Below are positions 35,461 through 47,589 of a DNA stretch of 64,000 bases, in pieces. How positions within the stretch are numbered: the first letter of the stretch is position 1; the number at the start of each line of letters is the position of its first letter. Position numbers and translations under genes: made by a program. Source of the stretch: Glycine soja (Eukaryota; Streptophyta; Magnoliopsida; Fabales; Fabaceae). The notes beneath the pieces were generated by a model. It was not told the DNA's origin and ran no database searches. It worked only from the letters and a program-made list of their open reading frames with translations. Location: NCBI RefSeq assembly GCF_004193775.1, contig NC_041021.1, positions 13,783,198 through 13,847,197 on the forward strand. The letters run 5' to 3'.

Positions 35461-35720
35461 TGAGGTATTTTGCTACCTAAACATGTGTATATTTTTGTGA
35501 GGTATTTTTGCTATATACATGCATATCCAAGGTATCTTGCTACCTAAACATACATATATATATTTTGTGAGGTATCTTTTTGCTACATACATGCATATCT
35601 AAACATACATATATATATTTTGTGAGGTATCTTTGCTACCTAAATTACATACATGCATATCTAAGGTATTTTTCACTACCTAAACACGCATACATATATT
35701 TTGTGAAGTATGACTACCTT
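35461..35720 (-). repeat. GGTAGCAAAATACC-type tandem repeats
   Basis: Four to five imperfect 50-65 base units containing GAGGTATYTTTGCTA and ACATACATATATATATTTTG. Minus-strand equivalents of 'TAGGTAGCATGGAAAAYACC' also fill the predicted intron at 9600-10150 of the first element. Confidence 0.65.
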
Positions 35721-36249
35721 TCGAGCTTGTGCTTGTTTTATTTAAATTCTTAGGATCATGAGCAACTAGGTGTGTCCCAATAAGACTTGAGAAACAAAAG
35801 GTGATCAAATAGCAAGCAGAAATTTAAAAGTTACTAGGTTGCCTCCTAGTAGCGCTTCTTTAACGTCTTGAGCTGGACGCCTAATGATTTGTCGGTCATG
35901 GACCTAGTACTTTGCTTACCTTTGGCTTTGGACTTGGTCGCCTATTGGTCGGCCATGTGTCGTAGGCAACACTCTAACCTTTTTATGGATGAGCTGAGGT
36001 GAACCCTAGAGGTGGTGGCGGTGTGTCTATTGCCCACTACCGGCCATCCCAATGCTGCTGTGGTGTTTTGCCCTGGGCCTGCCTGGGGGCGCAGTACTTC
36101 TTGATGAAAGCTCGATTAGTAGGGGGGCTGATGACCTTACTGGGGGCGACAGGCACTCCCTATAACTGACAGAGACCCGTATTTAGAGCTGGCAACTCCA
36201 AGACCCTGTTGGCCTTCTTCGGGTCTACTAGGTGTCTTACGGGCACAAT
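35721..36249 (-). other. linker with no gene
   Basis: No ORF of note. The part from about 36060 continues the duplicated plant-mobile-domain remnant: CTGTTGGCCTTCTTCGGGTC at 36206 repeats CTGTTGGACTTCTTTAGGTC at 36392. Confidence 0.5.
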
Positions 36250-36790
36250 CCCTGCAAACAATAGATGACATCAAAAATCAGTTGGGGGAGGTGCATACTT
36301 ACCTATGTCACGACGACATGAACTTGCTGGGGGGAACGGGCGCCCTGTAGGGCCGACAAAGACCCGTAACCAGAGCTGGAAACCCGAGGGCCTGTTGGAC
36401 TTCTTTAGGTCCACTGGGTGTCTTTGTGGGTGCGATCCCTGCAAACAATAGATGGTATCAGAAATCAGTTGAACCATATGCATACTTACCCATGTCGGGA
36501 CGACACAGACCAACTGATACTTTTGCAGGGGGAGATTGGCATTGCGGTCGCTGGGCAGAATGTTGCTAAGTAGCAATGTCATCTATATCTGTGTAAGAGT
36601 GGTCATGTTGGTGCGCATGATCCGCACTCGTCTCTTTGCAGCGGCACGGGAGAAATCTTGCCCCGGTATGCATAGTAGCTGTGTGATAGCCTCCCTCTCT
36701 GGTTGTGCTCGCACAGTTGGCCCTCCTCCAATATCAGGGGGTGGCCCAGGAACCGCTAAAAGGAAACTACTGGCCCCTTAACCGGGAGTG
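36250..36790 (-). pseudogene. plant-mobile-domain ORF remnant, partly duplicated
   Basis: Minus-strand reading gives VRIMRTNMTTLTQ, then MTLLLSNILPSDRNANLPL and a frameshifted continuation that matches the ORF at 21061-21409. An about 188-base segment is duplicated in tandem (36252-36301 versus 36438-36497 mark the two ends). The N-terminal half and acidic tail are gone. One stretch, GTAAGTATGCATATGG...TTTGCAG, looks like a tiny intron, but the homologous place in the other copy is coding. Confidence 0.7.
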
Positions 36791-36835
36791 CAAGTCTCAG
36801 TTAAGCATTTAAGGGCAGAGGACCTTAAATTCCCT

Positions 36836-38092
36836 TAAGGTGTGGATGTGGAGCACACTGAAAATGAGGACACGTAGCCCTCTAAAGGTGAGGGCGTGCA
36901 GCCCTCTCAAGGCGAGGATGTGTAGTCCTCTGGAGGTGAGGGCGTGCAGCCCTCTGATGGCGAGGACGTGTGGTCCTCTCAAGGTGAGGGCGTGCAGCCC
37001 TCTATTGGCGAGGACGTGTAGTCCTCTCAAGGTGAGGGCGTGCAGCCCTCTGTTGGCGAGGACATGTAGTCCTCTAAAGGTGAGGGCGTGTAGCCCTACG
37101 AAGGTGAGGACATGCAGTCCTTTGATGGCGAGGGCATGTAGCCCTCTGAAGGTGAGGACATGCAGTCCTCTGATGGCGAGGGCGTGTAGCCCTCTGAAGG
37201 TGAGGATGTGTGGTCCTCTAAAGGTGAGGGCGTGTAGCCCTACGAAGGTGAGGACGTGTGGTCCTCTGATGGCAAGGGTGTGTAGCCCTCTGAAGGTGAG
37301 GATGTGTGGTCCTCTAAAGGTGAAGGCGTGTAGCCCTACGAAGGTGAGGACGTGTGGTCCTCTGATGGCGAGGGCGTGTAGCCCTCTGAAGGTGAGGACG
37401 TGTGGTCCTTTGATGGTGAGGGCGTGTAGCCCTATGAAGGCGAGGGCGCGTAGCCCTCTGAAGGTGAGGACATGTAGTCCTCGGAAGGTGAGGACATGCA
37501 GTCCTCTGATGGCGAGGGCGTGTAGCCCTCTGAAGGTGAGGGCGTGCAGCCCTCTGTTGGCGAGGACGTGTAGTCCTCTTCAAGGTGAGGGCGTGCAGCC
37601 CTCTGTTGGCGAGGACGTGTAGTCCTCTCAAGGTGAGGGCGTGCAGCCCTCTGACAGTGAGGGTAACTAGTACCCAAGGTGAGGACGTGTAGCCCTCTCA
37701 AGGCGAGGACATGTAGTCCTCTAGAGGTGAGGGCGTGCAGCCCTCTGATGGTGAGGACGTGTAGTCCTCTCAAGGTGAGGACGCATAGTCCTCTGACAGT
37801 GAGGGTAACTAGTACCCAAGGTGAGGGCGTGTAGCCCTCTCAAGGCGAGGACATGTAGTCCTTTCAAGGTGAGGGCGTGCAGCCCTCTATTGGCGAGGAC
37901 GTGTAGTCCTTTCAAGGTGAGGACATGTAGTCCTCTGGAGGTGAGGGCGTGCAGCCCTCTGATGGTGAGGGCGTGTAGCCCTCTGAAGGTGAGGGTAACT
38001 AGTACCCAAGGTGAGGGCGGGTAGCCCTCTCAAGGCGAGGACGTGTAGTCCTCTAAAGGTGAGGGTACTAGTACCCAAGGGTTCACCCTTAT
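36836..38092 (-). repeat. 24-base minisatellite of self-complementary units, about 50 copies
   Basis: Each unit is a hairpin: GAGGAC-GTGTA-GTCCTC or GAGGGC-GTGCA-GCCCTC, then about seven bases ending GGT or GGC. The two types often alternate, making a 48-base higher-order unit. A third type, GGGTA-ACTAG-TACCC, occurs at 37661, 37803 and 37993, and as GGGTACTAGTACCC near 38064. A few units break pairing (36865, 37682). Because 24 is a multiple of three, a 260-residue open frame appears; I do not call it a gene. It occupies the place where pol would be expected. Confidence 0.93.
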
Positions 38093-38904
38093 GAGAAAGC
38101 AAGAGATCGACTCATCGAGAGGATCGGTCATCCCAAATCCACACGACTGGATATTAGATGTAGGAAATCTATGCAGTTAACATGATTTTTAGGGATGCAG
38201 ATGCATGCAACCTTTGTCTTGAAATGCGGTAAATGCAGACTTCATATGAAACAATGCAATGTAATGGAAATTTGTACAACGTTCATGACATTCTTTCCCT
38301 ATTTTGTGATTTTGATTTTGATTTAATTTTTTTGGAAAACACAGATTGACTGTCCTTTTGAAAGAGGTGATAATTCATGCAACCTCATCCTATCTTTTTG
38401 CAAATCTCTCTGAGAACTCCCTCAGAGTGTATGTTCTGTTTGATTTAGTCACTTGACCATTTTGGAGTGATGGCAATAGAGCTGTTTGACGTTTAATCAA
38501 TCTATTGAAATCCTAGGGTTTGTACCCCCTTTTTTGTTAAAAACATCGATGGGTGAGAACTTTTGATCGACCCCTATATTCACTTGAGGCTCATGCACGG
38601 TGCCCCTCATTGCCCCAGTGTAAGGCTTTGAGGTACTAATCGTTGTCTTTCGTCATGACCTTGTAGGAGGGAACCTATTGGGTGAGAACTTCTAATTTGC
38701 CCCTAGGTTCGCTTGAGGTTTTTGCATGGTGCCTTTCGTTGCCCCAGTGTAGGGCTCTAAGGTATCCATCGTTGTTTTGTTTTCACAACCTTGTAGCAAG
38801 GGAGAATGAAAGAAGCAGTTGATTTTTGCAAAAAGAATTTTTTCAAGGACGAGAAATAGTCGAAGGATTTTTTTTAGTTGATGGGTTATGTCAAATGACT
38901 CCTA
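38093..38904 (-). other. untranslated region with a two-copy 125-base repeat
   Basis: No ORF. Segments beginning TGGGTGAGAACTT at about 38550 and 38679 are diverged copies; both contain GCCCCAGTGTA and end with ACCTTGTAG. Confidence 0.6.
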
Positions 38905-39877
38905 TGTAGAAGCAAGACGTTTTGATGTCTTGATGATGCTAAAGGATCAAGTGCTTCTAAGTTTTATTCAAGACAAGAATCCAAGAAAATCAAGATATAT
39001 GATCAAGTTTGATCTCTTAGAATCTTTAGGAAGAAGTTTCCAAATTGAAACAAACAAAAGGTTTGACCAAAGAATTCTTATCATTTCAAATTGAGATTTG
39101 CTCTCTGGTAATCGATTACCAGCAGCTGAAAATGTTTATATTCAAATTTTTAAAACCTGTAATCGATTACACCAGTCTTGTAATTGATTACCAGAGGGCA
39201 TTTTCAGAATATAATTCCCAGGAGTCATATCTATTCAAATGGTTTATGAACGGCCATCAAAGGTCTATTTATGTGACTTGGAAACACGAATTTAAAGAGA
39301 GTTTTCATTGCCCAAAAAAGTTTTATCCTCTCAAAAGATTAAGAGTTTTTCCAAACTGAAATGTCTTATCCTCTCAAAAAGATTCCATGGTCAACCACTT
39401 GCATATTCAATAAGGAATTTTTGATTGATCTTCATTTTACAATCTACCTCTTTTACGAGAGACCTCTTTTTCTCTTCTTCTTATTTCTGAAAAAGGATTA
39501 AGAGACTGAGAGTCTCTTGTTGTAGAGGATTCTTGAACACAAGGGAAAGGTTGTCCCTGTGTGGTTCAGGCTTTGTAAAAGGAGTTTTACAAAGAGAGTG
39601 AAAAATCTCAAGTGGGTTGCTTGAGGACTGGACGTAGGTACGGGAAGTGGCCGAACCAGTATAAATCAAGTTTGCATTCCTCTCTTCCTTTAAACTTCTT
39701 TTATTGCTATTTATCTTTTGCTTTAAAGAAGTTTATTTTGAATTGTCTTTTGAGTAATTCATGTTAAGGGTGCATTGTTAATCCAAAAAGAAAGAGTGAT
39801 AGTTCAATTGGGGAATAGTCTTTGCATCTTAATTCAACCCCCCCTTTCTTAAGATAACTGAGGCCATTTGTCCAACA
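38905..39877 (+). mobile_element. solo LTR, relative of family A
   Basis: Starts TGTAGAAGCAAG, ends TTTGTCCAACA, with the exact target duplication TCCTA at 38900-38904 and 39878-39882. It has three ATCGAT-type palindromes (39108, 39159, 39179). It forms stems AAGAGACT/AGTCTCTT (about 39499) and CTTTGTAAAA/TTTTACAAAG (about 39573). It is shorter (973 bases) and diverged from the other family A LTRs. Confidence 0.92.
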
Positions 39878-40169
39878 TCCTATTCTTGACAACTCACTTC
39901 TCTCTAAAAAGACAGACTTTCCGGAATGAGGTCACATGAACGTCTTGAAAACACAGTCAATCAAATGCTCTTTTTTTTTTCTTTTTGAACCCCTTTTTTT
40001 TATTTTGGAACTTATTTGTTTTGGACTTTACTGTTGTTTTACGGCAACCCCACCAACGTGCAAGACGAGTAATCTCTGATTGAACGGTCTTGGAAGTCCA
40101 AACTCAGGAGCACAGGTCGCTTGAGCAAACTGACCAATGGCTTGCACTTGAAAATCCTGATGAGTCATT

Positions 40170-42041
40170 AGAGACATCTAACAACAGCTTTCAAAATTGC
40201 CCCATGTGTGGCATCTCTTGTCAATGTCAGGATTTACATGCGATTCTCCTCAAATTTCAGCCAGCCCGTATCAATTAGACTTCACACTTTATGCTTCGGG
40301 GTCATACAATGCTCAATGGAATGCCCCGGGGCTCCTCCATGATAAGCACACGTTGCGTTCGAGTCGTATCCTTAGAAAAATGGAGGTTGAGGAACCTTGG
40401 TTGGGGTTATGGCTACCATTGAATTATCGAGTGGATATGGGAGCAAGTCAACATAGGACACTGGAATTGGGGTGAATTCTACAGGCTTTCTCGCTGCAAA
40501 ATTCATTTCTTGGTTGGTGTTTTTGGTTTGTGCTAAAGGTGGTGTTCGTCATTGGAAGTGCGGTAGACAGACTTTGTGGTTGATTTAGGGATGGCCTTTG
40601 TGGATAACTGGGCGGTGGGTAAGGAGGAGGTTTGTTATTGGATGAGTAATGACATTGTTGGGTTGGTGGGAAACTTTGTCGTATAGGAATGGCAGTCACA
40701 ACATGGGTTTCTCCCTCTTTCTCACCCTCTTTATTTGCTCCAGTTTTCTCATTCGTCCAAGCAGGATGATTAAATTTGCCTCTTTTCAGATCCACTTCGA
40801 TCCTTTCACTGGCGAAGACCAAATCCGCAAAGCTTTGAGGGTGCGTAGCCCACCATCTTTTCATAGTAGAGTATCGATAATGTGTCTACCATCACGATCA
40901 TCGTCTCCCTTTCCATCATTGGGGGTACCACCTGGGCCGCCAGATCCCTCCACCTTTTGGGCGTGTTCTTTGAAAGATCCGTCCCCCTTTTTGCAAATGT
41001 TCTGTAGTTGCATCCTATCCGGAACCATATCAAAATTGTACTAATATTGCCTAACAAAGGCAACCATTAGGTCCTTCCAAGAATGGACTCGGGAAGATTC
41101 CAAGTTAGTGTACCAGGTAACAGCTACCCCAGTAAGACTTTCTTGGAAGGAATGTATCAGCAATTCCTCATCTTTTGCGTATTCCCCCATCTTCTGACAA
41201 TACATCTTTAGATGGTTCTTGGGACAAGTAGTCCCCTTGTACTTGTCAAAGTCCAGCACCTTGAACTTGGGAGGGGTGATGATATTGGGTACTAGGAACA
41301 ACTCTTCTAGGTTAGCAAAGGAATAATCTTCACCTCCTTCCATGGCCCTGAGCCTTTCCTCTAGATGATCCGCCTTTCCCTTTTCGGCCATAGCAGGAGG
41401 GCTCTTCCCACTGCAAAATGCAATGGTTGTGGTTGTGGGCGAAACTGAGGGCCCTCCAAAGTGTTTTCAAAGGGTATACCACCAACTGCTTGCCCTTCAG
41501 TGGCATATCTGAGCCAAGGCTCGAAGTCAGCTAGATTGTGGTGGGGAATTTCATGTGTCTCCCCCATGGTTTGAGAGATATGTGCCTGATCAGTTTGAGG
41601 TTATTGGTTCTCAATGAGTATCGGAGTGGAGTTATTGAGATTTTCATTGAAAGTGTACGCCACATTGGGCGGTGTATAGTTTGGGAGGCAAGCCATATGG
41701 CGGGAAGGCGTGTTTGTTTTGAATTTGCACATCATGGGGTCATCCGTACTTCCCAAATCTTTGCCTACCATATTTGAGGTTGGATGATTCATTTGCTTGC
41801 GGCCAGATGGGAGCACCGGGTTCACCTTAGCGACAGCGCTAGTAGCGGCAACCATAACCGCATTGGCTTCCATTATCTTCTTCATGCTCATCATGGCCTC
41901 CATCATTGTGGCCATTTTCTCTTTCATGGCCTCCATTTCGGCCTTCATCTTCTCTTGCACCTCCTCTACTTCACCCATTACTCTAGTTCTAGCACGAGTT
42001 CGGTAAGGGCGTCGTAAAGCGTGTCCTTTTTTTGATAACAA
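40170..42041 (-). pseudogene. gag: gag of Ogre-type element
   Basis: Minus-strand frames from 42041. The first has RTRARTRVMGEVEEVQEKM and a Met-rich coil. Capsid-like parts follow (41391-40806): PPKFKVLDFDKYKGTTCPKN, VAVTWYTNLESS, WRDLAAQVVPPMMERE. A Pro/Gln-rich linker leads to the zinc motif CAYHGGAPGHSIEHC near 40310, again with His as the second ligand. Breaks occur near 41600, 41380, 41050 and 40850, and stops follow the zinc motif. It is parallel to gag of the first element (1051-2800) but clearly a different subfamily. No protease follows. Confidence 0.85.
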
Positions 42042-43168
42042 TGATTAAGTTCATTTTATTTTATTTTATTTTATTTTTCAAGTTAAGAATGCAATGAGCA
42101 ATGCAACCAATGAAAAGCATGGATGTATGCGAATGATGTACAGTTGAAGTATTGCGAATTTTTACGCAGGATATGGGGTTGAATCAATTTAGATTTTCAA
42201 CATGGTCCATGACATCTTTGTCAAGGTGAAACTGGAAGTAACAAGGACATCAACAATCCTAAATATGTTTGGCAGTAGACGAAGCAGTGATGTGACTCGA
42301 TTCATCTTTTGCCCCAATTTTGCAAGACGGTTACTTCCATATTTCAACTTGACTTGATGAACCTTTTTGTAAAAGCATGAGCTTGGTTCAACCCTATAAT
42401 CCAAGGAATGGCAATTCTGATCGCCAATACTTCAACAACATCTCATAGGGATGAATGACTCGGGCATACTTTAAGCTTATGCACGGAAAATGTAATTATG
42501 AAATTGAGATGCCCGAAGAAACACCATTTCCTAGTTAACCATGCATTAGGTACCATGTTCAATTATTTTGTTTTGTTGTTTTGTGTTTTTTTTTTTTTAG
42601 AAATGGGTTTATGATCCCAACATGGTTGGCTCATGGTGCCTAACACATACAACTAAGAATGTAGTGTGAAGTTTCACGCTTCCCCTTTTTTGTTTTTGTT
42701 TTGTAGAGGAAACCGCAAGGATGAGCAAACATGAAAACAAATGGTATGCAATTTTGCAGATCAAAAAGTTTGTTGAACGCATATGCATGATGATGCCATG
42801 ACTCATGCAAAATGTGAGGCTATAATATGATAACAGACAAATGCAGGAACGATATGTTCATTATGATGCCATGAAGAGATGTTTATGCGATGCATGATAT
42901 GAATGCATTTTACGGACACGAGAGCCCGGAAAATTATCTCTTCTTACTTGCGCATTTGGGGGCGCAGTGCCCCATGTGTACAATTAAGAAGGTGATATGA
43001 ACCTTCCGGCTTCCCGTGACAAAGGACGAGACCAACATACAATGCATGCTAGAGATAAAATGCGGGAGTGACTTGATTCGCACTGATTTTTGGAGTAAAA
43101 ATGTGGGATAAACTCATTTTATTCAAAAAGTTATAACTAGTCAAGATCTGAGCGACAATACAAACTTC
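42042..43168 (-). other. spacer between ORF1 and gag
   Basis: No ORF. Its blocks match 61700-62720 of the other Ogre-type element closely, so this untranslated spacer is conserved between them. Confidence 0.65.
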
Positions 43169-45033
43169 CTAGCGGTTTCTAATCATATGGTCCATTAAGT
43201 CTATCATATGCTGACAATAGCTGAGAAGTCCGTGGATCTCCTTGGAGTAGGTGTCCGCCATTGCTTTGGCCTTGGCTAGCAATCGGGGAAGTTCTTGACT
43301 CTTGTTCAAAGTAAGAGCAAATCGGTCCATCCTCATTGTTGCCTCTTGGTGCAACGAATCAATTACCCTTTCCCTTGCTTTCCTTTCTGTTGATATCTTG
43401 GCGTACTCATCCTCTAGCCTTTGCTCGTGAGTCGCCGCTAGATTTAGCTTCTCTTTGCACTCATCGATGATGGCCCACATATTCCCTTCAGTCTCGCTTA
43501 ACTGTTGGGACAAATTTCTTTTCGACCTGAGGCAAGCTTTTAGCTCGTCCTTCAAGATCATGCCTTTGACCCATGATGATTCCTTTCACCTCTTCGGAGC
43601 TTGAGCTCACTATTGCTGCCCTATAAAACCCCTCAAAACTTTGCTTTGGTCGTGTTCTTCTTTTCGGGCCTTCTTGGTTTCTCGTTCCAAGGCTTCAGCG
43701 GTGGCCATATTGACGTCCCTTAGTTTATCATACTCTTTTCAGACTTTGATGGCTATGGACTTGAACTTCTCTTTGACTACCCGGGCTCTTTCAAGCTCTG
43801 CCTTTAGGGCTTATACCTCATCACTTTCTTCCGAAGCTTTAACCTCATCGTCTCTCACAGTCTTTAGATTTGGGAGCCAATCCAATCCTTGTGTTCGGAC
43901 TCTCAGCCACTTATGATAGCCGTCGATGATCCCATTATTGCTTCCCCTAAGCTCTCTGTCCTTTCTTCACGCCGCATCCCATGCCTTGCGAACTCCTTGG
44001 AGTACCCTCGCGTTGTGGTCACTGAAACCCCGTGCGATGAAAGGCGTGATGCTTTCGTCTGATGGCACTCCTCTCATGGGGTAGCCAAGCTGTCTTATGG
44101 CGAGGACGGGATTATAATTAATAGAACCCCTTGTTCCATCAAGGGAACATTTGGACATCCTTCGCATGAAGATAGAATCCTGATTCTTCCTTCCTTCTAG
44201 CGAGGGAACAAATTAACAGACGCCCCTCCATGCTAGCCAAGAGTTGGTCCCAATTCGCCTTTCCTTTTTCGACGCACGAGCGGTGACCTTGTAGCGGATA
44301 GACGGGCCTACCTTCTTGGAGAAAAGGGTGTGAAACCAGCCACACATAGAGAGCCAGTGCACAACAAAAAATTCTTGCGTCGCTCTTTTCACATCCCCGG
44401 TCGAACGTGTCATACATGGCCAAAATGGCGACGACCGGGCTTTCCTTGCCATGATGAAAGGCGAGGAAAGCGTCAATCGCTGCTAGGTCCACTAACCCTT
44501 CCATATTCGGAAAGAGGACAACTCCAAAGATCAAAAGCGCCAAGATGTCAATAAAAGAAAGCCCATTTGCCTTGATTTTCCAAGGCCTTTGCCTTTTCCT
44601 CCAAACACTTCCTTGGTACTCCGACTACTCCATTCCTGTTTTGCTTTACACGGTCCAACTCTTGTGCTGAGATTTTCACTACCTTGGCAACTGTTGTCGT
44701 GGAGGGATAGAACCCAGAGAAAAGATATGGCTTCCTTCCTCCCAGTGGGCATCCCAGGATTTCTTCAAACTCTTTCACAGTCGGCACTAGCTGGAAGTCC
44801 TCAAATGTGAAGCACCTTAGGGGCTGGTCATAATACTGGGAAAGGGATGCAATCGGTTCCATGGAGACTTCTACCCTAGCTAGGTCCCAAATCTTACCAT
44901 AGGCTTTGCGGAAGGCTTGCCGTTGAAGTTGACCCATTAATTGCCCCAACTCTCGTAAACTAGTGACCTCTAAGCTCTTGATTTTGACTTGATAGAACCT
45001 CTTTTTAAGCGAAGGCTTTTGACTTGATCCCAT
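43169..45033 (-). pseudogene. ORF1 of Ogre-type element
   Basis: Starts at 45033 with MGSSQKPSLKKRFYQVKIKS and reads through SLSQYYDQPLRCFTFEDFQL and FEEILGCPLGGRKPYLFSGF to about 44548. It continues after a frame break (DLAAIDAFLAFHHGKESPVV, LYVWLVSHPFL) to 44139, then ARGFSDHNARVLQGVRKAWD and a charged coil, ending with CQHMIDLMDHMIRNR at 43169. The N-terminal half resembles the plant DUF/mobile-domain proteins found in Ogre ORF1; function unknown. At least three frame breaks disable it. The C-terminal third matches 1-921. Confidence 0.8.
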
Positions 45034-45883
45034 GTTTTACTAAAGTGAAATAAAATCTAGTGCGAATCAAAACTCCGACATCTATCATGGGTGGAATGGA
45101 TGAATGCATGAAGAAATACATATGACACAGATGCAATTTACGAATACGGGAGCCCGAGAAATTGTCTCCTTCTTAGATACAACATCTAGGGGTAGCAAAG
45201 TGCCCCAATGTATGTATTTAAAATGGTGACACGGACCCTTCGTTGGTTTATTTACAGAGGGGATCAAGACAGAACCCATGTGCGATGCATATGCGAAAGG
45301 CGCAACACGGGAATGTACATAGTACGACAATATTCACAAACAAATATAAGCAAAAGGGTACATGACACTTATGCATGGCAGTGTGAAAAATGGCACGTAA
45401 CGTGTTTGCTCCGTGCCCCTATTTAAAGGACCTATAAGGGAGAGAACTAACTAGGCATTTAGTGATAACCCCCAAGGTAGTCATATCTCTTTTGATAGTT
45501 TCTAGAGGTATCATTCTCTTCGAAGAACATATTGCAGCAGTAGGGACTACTAGCAACAATAAGTTTTCAAAGAGAAAAGCTCTAGATGAGGGTTCACTGT
45601 AATCAAGCAAGTCGGAGACCTAGCATGATCACAGATTCACCTCCGCTCCTTATGTTCCCATGAACCCGGGTATAGGGCCCTTTTTCACTCACAGTGTGTG
45701 CAAATAGTGTTGGTGTTTGTGTGCATCAAATGAATAAATATTTACCTCATGCATACATTTTAAAACGCACTAAAAGCAACAAAGAGTTTATATACACAAG
45801 AACATAATGAAGGGAAACCAACAAAGGGATAAGTCACGGTAAAACATTGCACAAGATTAAATGGCCTAACTCTCTAAAAACAG
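45034..45883 (-). other. 5' leader of Ogre-type element
   Basis: Untranslated. Blocks such as TTTGCTCYRTGCCCCTATTT and CAAGCAAGTCGGAGACCTAGC are shared with 62930-63160 of the other Ogre-type element, so part of the leader is conserved. Confidence 0.65.
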
Positions 45884-45901
45884 TCCCCAGTGGAGTCGCC
45901 A
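45884..45901 (-). other. primer binding site, tRNA-Arg
   Basis: The + strand TCCCCAGTGGAGTCGCCA is the 3' end of a plant tRNA-Arg as I recall it, two bases from the LTR. A tRNA-Arg primer is characteristic of Ogre elements. Confidence 0.85.
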
Positions 45902-45903
45902 AC

Positions 45904-47584
45904 TGTCGCAACCTACCCTTCGGCGGGAGGGCGACGCGTGACTCGCGGGATGCGTGTTCCACGAAAGGAATACGCGCGGAGTCGCCACCAACGTTTATTT
46001 GAGGAAAACGTCGGAAAAACCGGAAAAGACGTGATCTACGAACTTTTTAGTGAAAGGTTAGGGAGTTGTATTTACGCACGGGGAAGGTATTAGCACCCCA
46101 CACGTCCGTCCCAAGGGACGGCAGCCTTTAATCGAATGTGCAAACGTGACTTTAATTTTTTATGTCCCCTTTTTATATCTTTATATCCTTTATACCCCTT
46201 TTTTATATTTTTCTCTTTTTGTGGTCGACAAGGGTGTTCCCTTTGCTCCTACATATTCCTCAATTTGCGATGAGGAAATCAGACCTACGTAGTTCTTTCT
46301 TATCAAGTGATTCTTTTTTTACTTAAGAGGTGATCATTTTAAGGCGTTGGACCTTGAAAAATGATCCATTTACTTAGTAAGAAATTTAAATTATAAAATT
46401 CAAAACCTATTTTTGTGGACGAGCTTGACAAGGCGAGTTGATTTTAGCCTCAGTTTCACCTTAGTTATTAGTCAATTCGATTAAGAATGAGAAAACCCAA
46501 AGAGAAAACGTCCGATTGATTTTCCACTTTATTTTACTAAAAGACATTTTTTTTTATTATTATATTATTATTTTACCTCTTTTTGATTTCCAACGTGCTT
46601 ACGGCACGACCGAACGGTCAGAATTTATTTTAACCGAAGTTAACGGATAATACAATTCAAACGATCGGTGGAAATTTATTTTATTTTTAAGTTAAGCGAG
46701 AAATGACTTAAGTAAAATGGCTTAAGCACGTAAAAAGGGGGTATAAAAAGTAAATGAAATGAGAATAAAAATACACGAAACACAATGTGGACCACCATGG
46801 GTACATAGAATGAATCGAAAAGCTTGGTTCGAGGTACTTACCCGTTGAAGATCGAAGAACGATGAAGAACGAATGAAGAACGTCGAAGAACGGTTGAAAC
46901 CTTTGCGAAATTCTTCACAGAAAACGTTACGGAAACGTTTCGGAAGCGCCTCGGCTTAGATTTTCTTCACGAAAACAATTTTTCCAAGCAAATTCGAAAG
47001 AGAGAGAAGTGCCTAAGGGGCTGAACCCTTTTCTTCTTCACTTCCTCCCCTATTTATAGCAAAATAGGGGAGATCCTTGCCGCCCAGCTCGCCCAGGTGA
47101 GCTCAGCTCGCCCAGGCGAGCCAAGTTGCTTCCTCCAGATGCAACAGCCTTCTGGAGGAATATTCTGGAGGGCCCAAGTGGGCCTGGGTGCTATTTGCAC
47201 CCCCCATTTTTACTAAGTACACCCCCCTCTGCTTTTTTTTTTTGTGATTCTTTTTTCGTAAAGTTACGAAAACTTATGAATTTCGTAACGATACTTGTTT
47301 TCTTTCCGTAATGTTTACGGAACCTTGCGGATTACATAATCATCCCCTTTTTGACTTACGGAATGTTACGGAACCTCACTAATTATGCAACGATGCTTCC
47401 ATTTGATTTCCGGTGTGTCACGGAAACTTTACAGATTGTGCACCAATATTTTCTTTTGTTTTTTTTTCGGCATGTCCCGGAATTTCACAAATTGCCTAAT
47501 GATGGGTGCCAAGCACCTTACAAGGACCAAAGAAAAGTCGCATGTCATCAAGCAAAGGTCCCCGGACGAAATTAGGGTATGACA
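45904..47584 (-). repeat. 5' LTR of Ogre-type element
   Basis: 1681 bases, TGTCGCAACC...GGGTATGACA. It is followed by the target duplication GTAAT (47585-47589). The minus-strand TATA box GCTATAAATAGG corresponds to 47049-47061. It has the palindrome GCTCGCCCAGGCGAGC near 47104. Confidence 0.94.
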
Positions 47585-47589
47585 GTAAT

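Larger units (their letters stand above)
30932..47584 (-). mobile_element. non-autonomous Ogre/Tat-type retrotransposon lacking pol
   Basis: LTRs 30932-32526 and 45904-47584 (TGTCGCAACC...GGGTATGACA) flank a 13.4 kb interior read on the minus strand. The target duplication GTAAT is exact. It has a tRNA-Arg primer site, ORF1, gag with a zinc motif, no protease, RT or integrase, a remnant of the plant-mobile-domain ORF, two hairpin-forming tandem arrays and a purine tract. It would depend on an autonomous partner such as an element like the one at 1-8242. A solo LTR (38905-39877) interrupts it. Confidence 0.92.

Noticed and set aside
36840..37622. 260-residue + strand open frame rich in ACSPLK repeats
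   Set aside because: The 24-base unit is a multiple of three and so stays open by chance in several frames. No start context, and the sequence is explained by the minisatellite.
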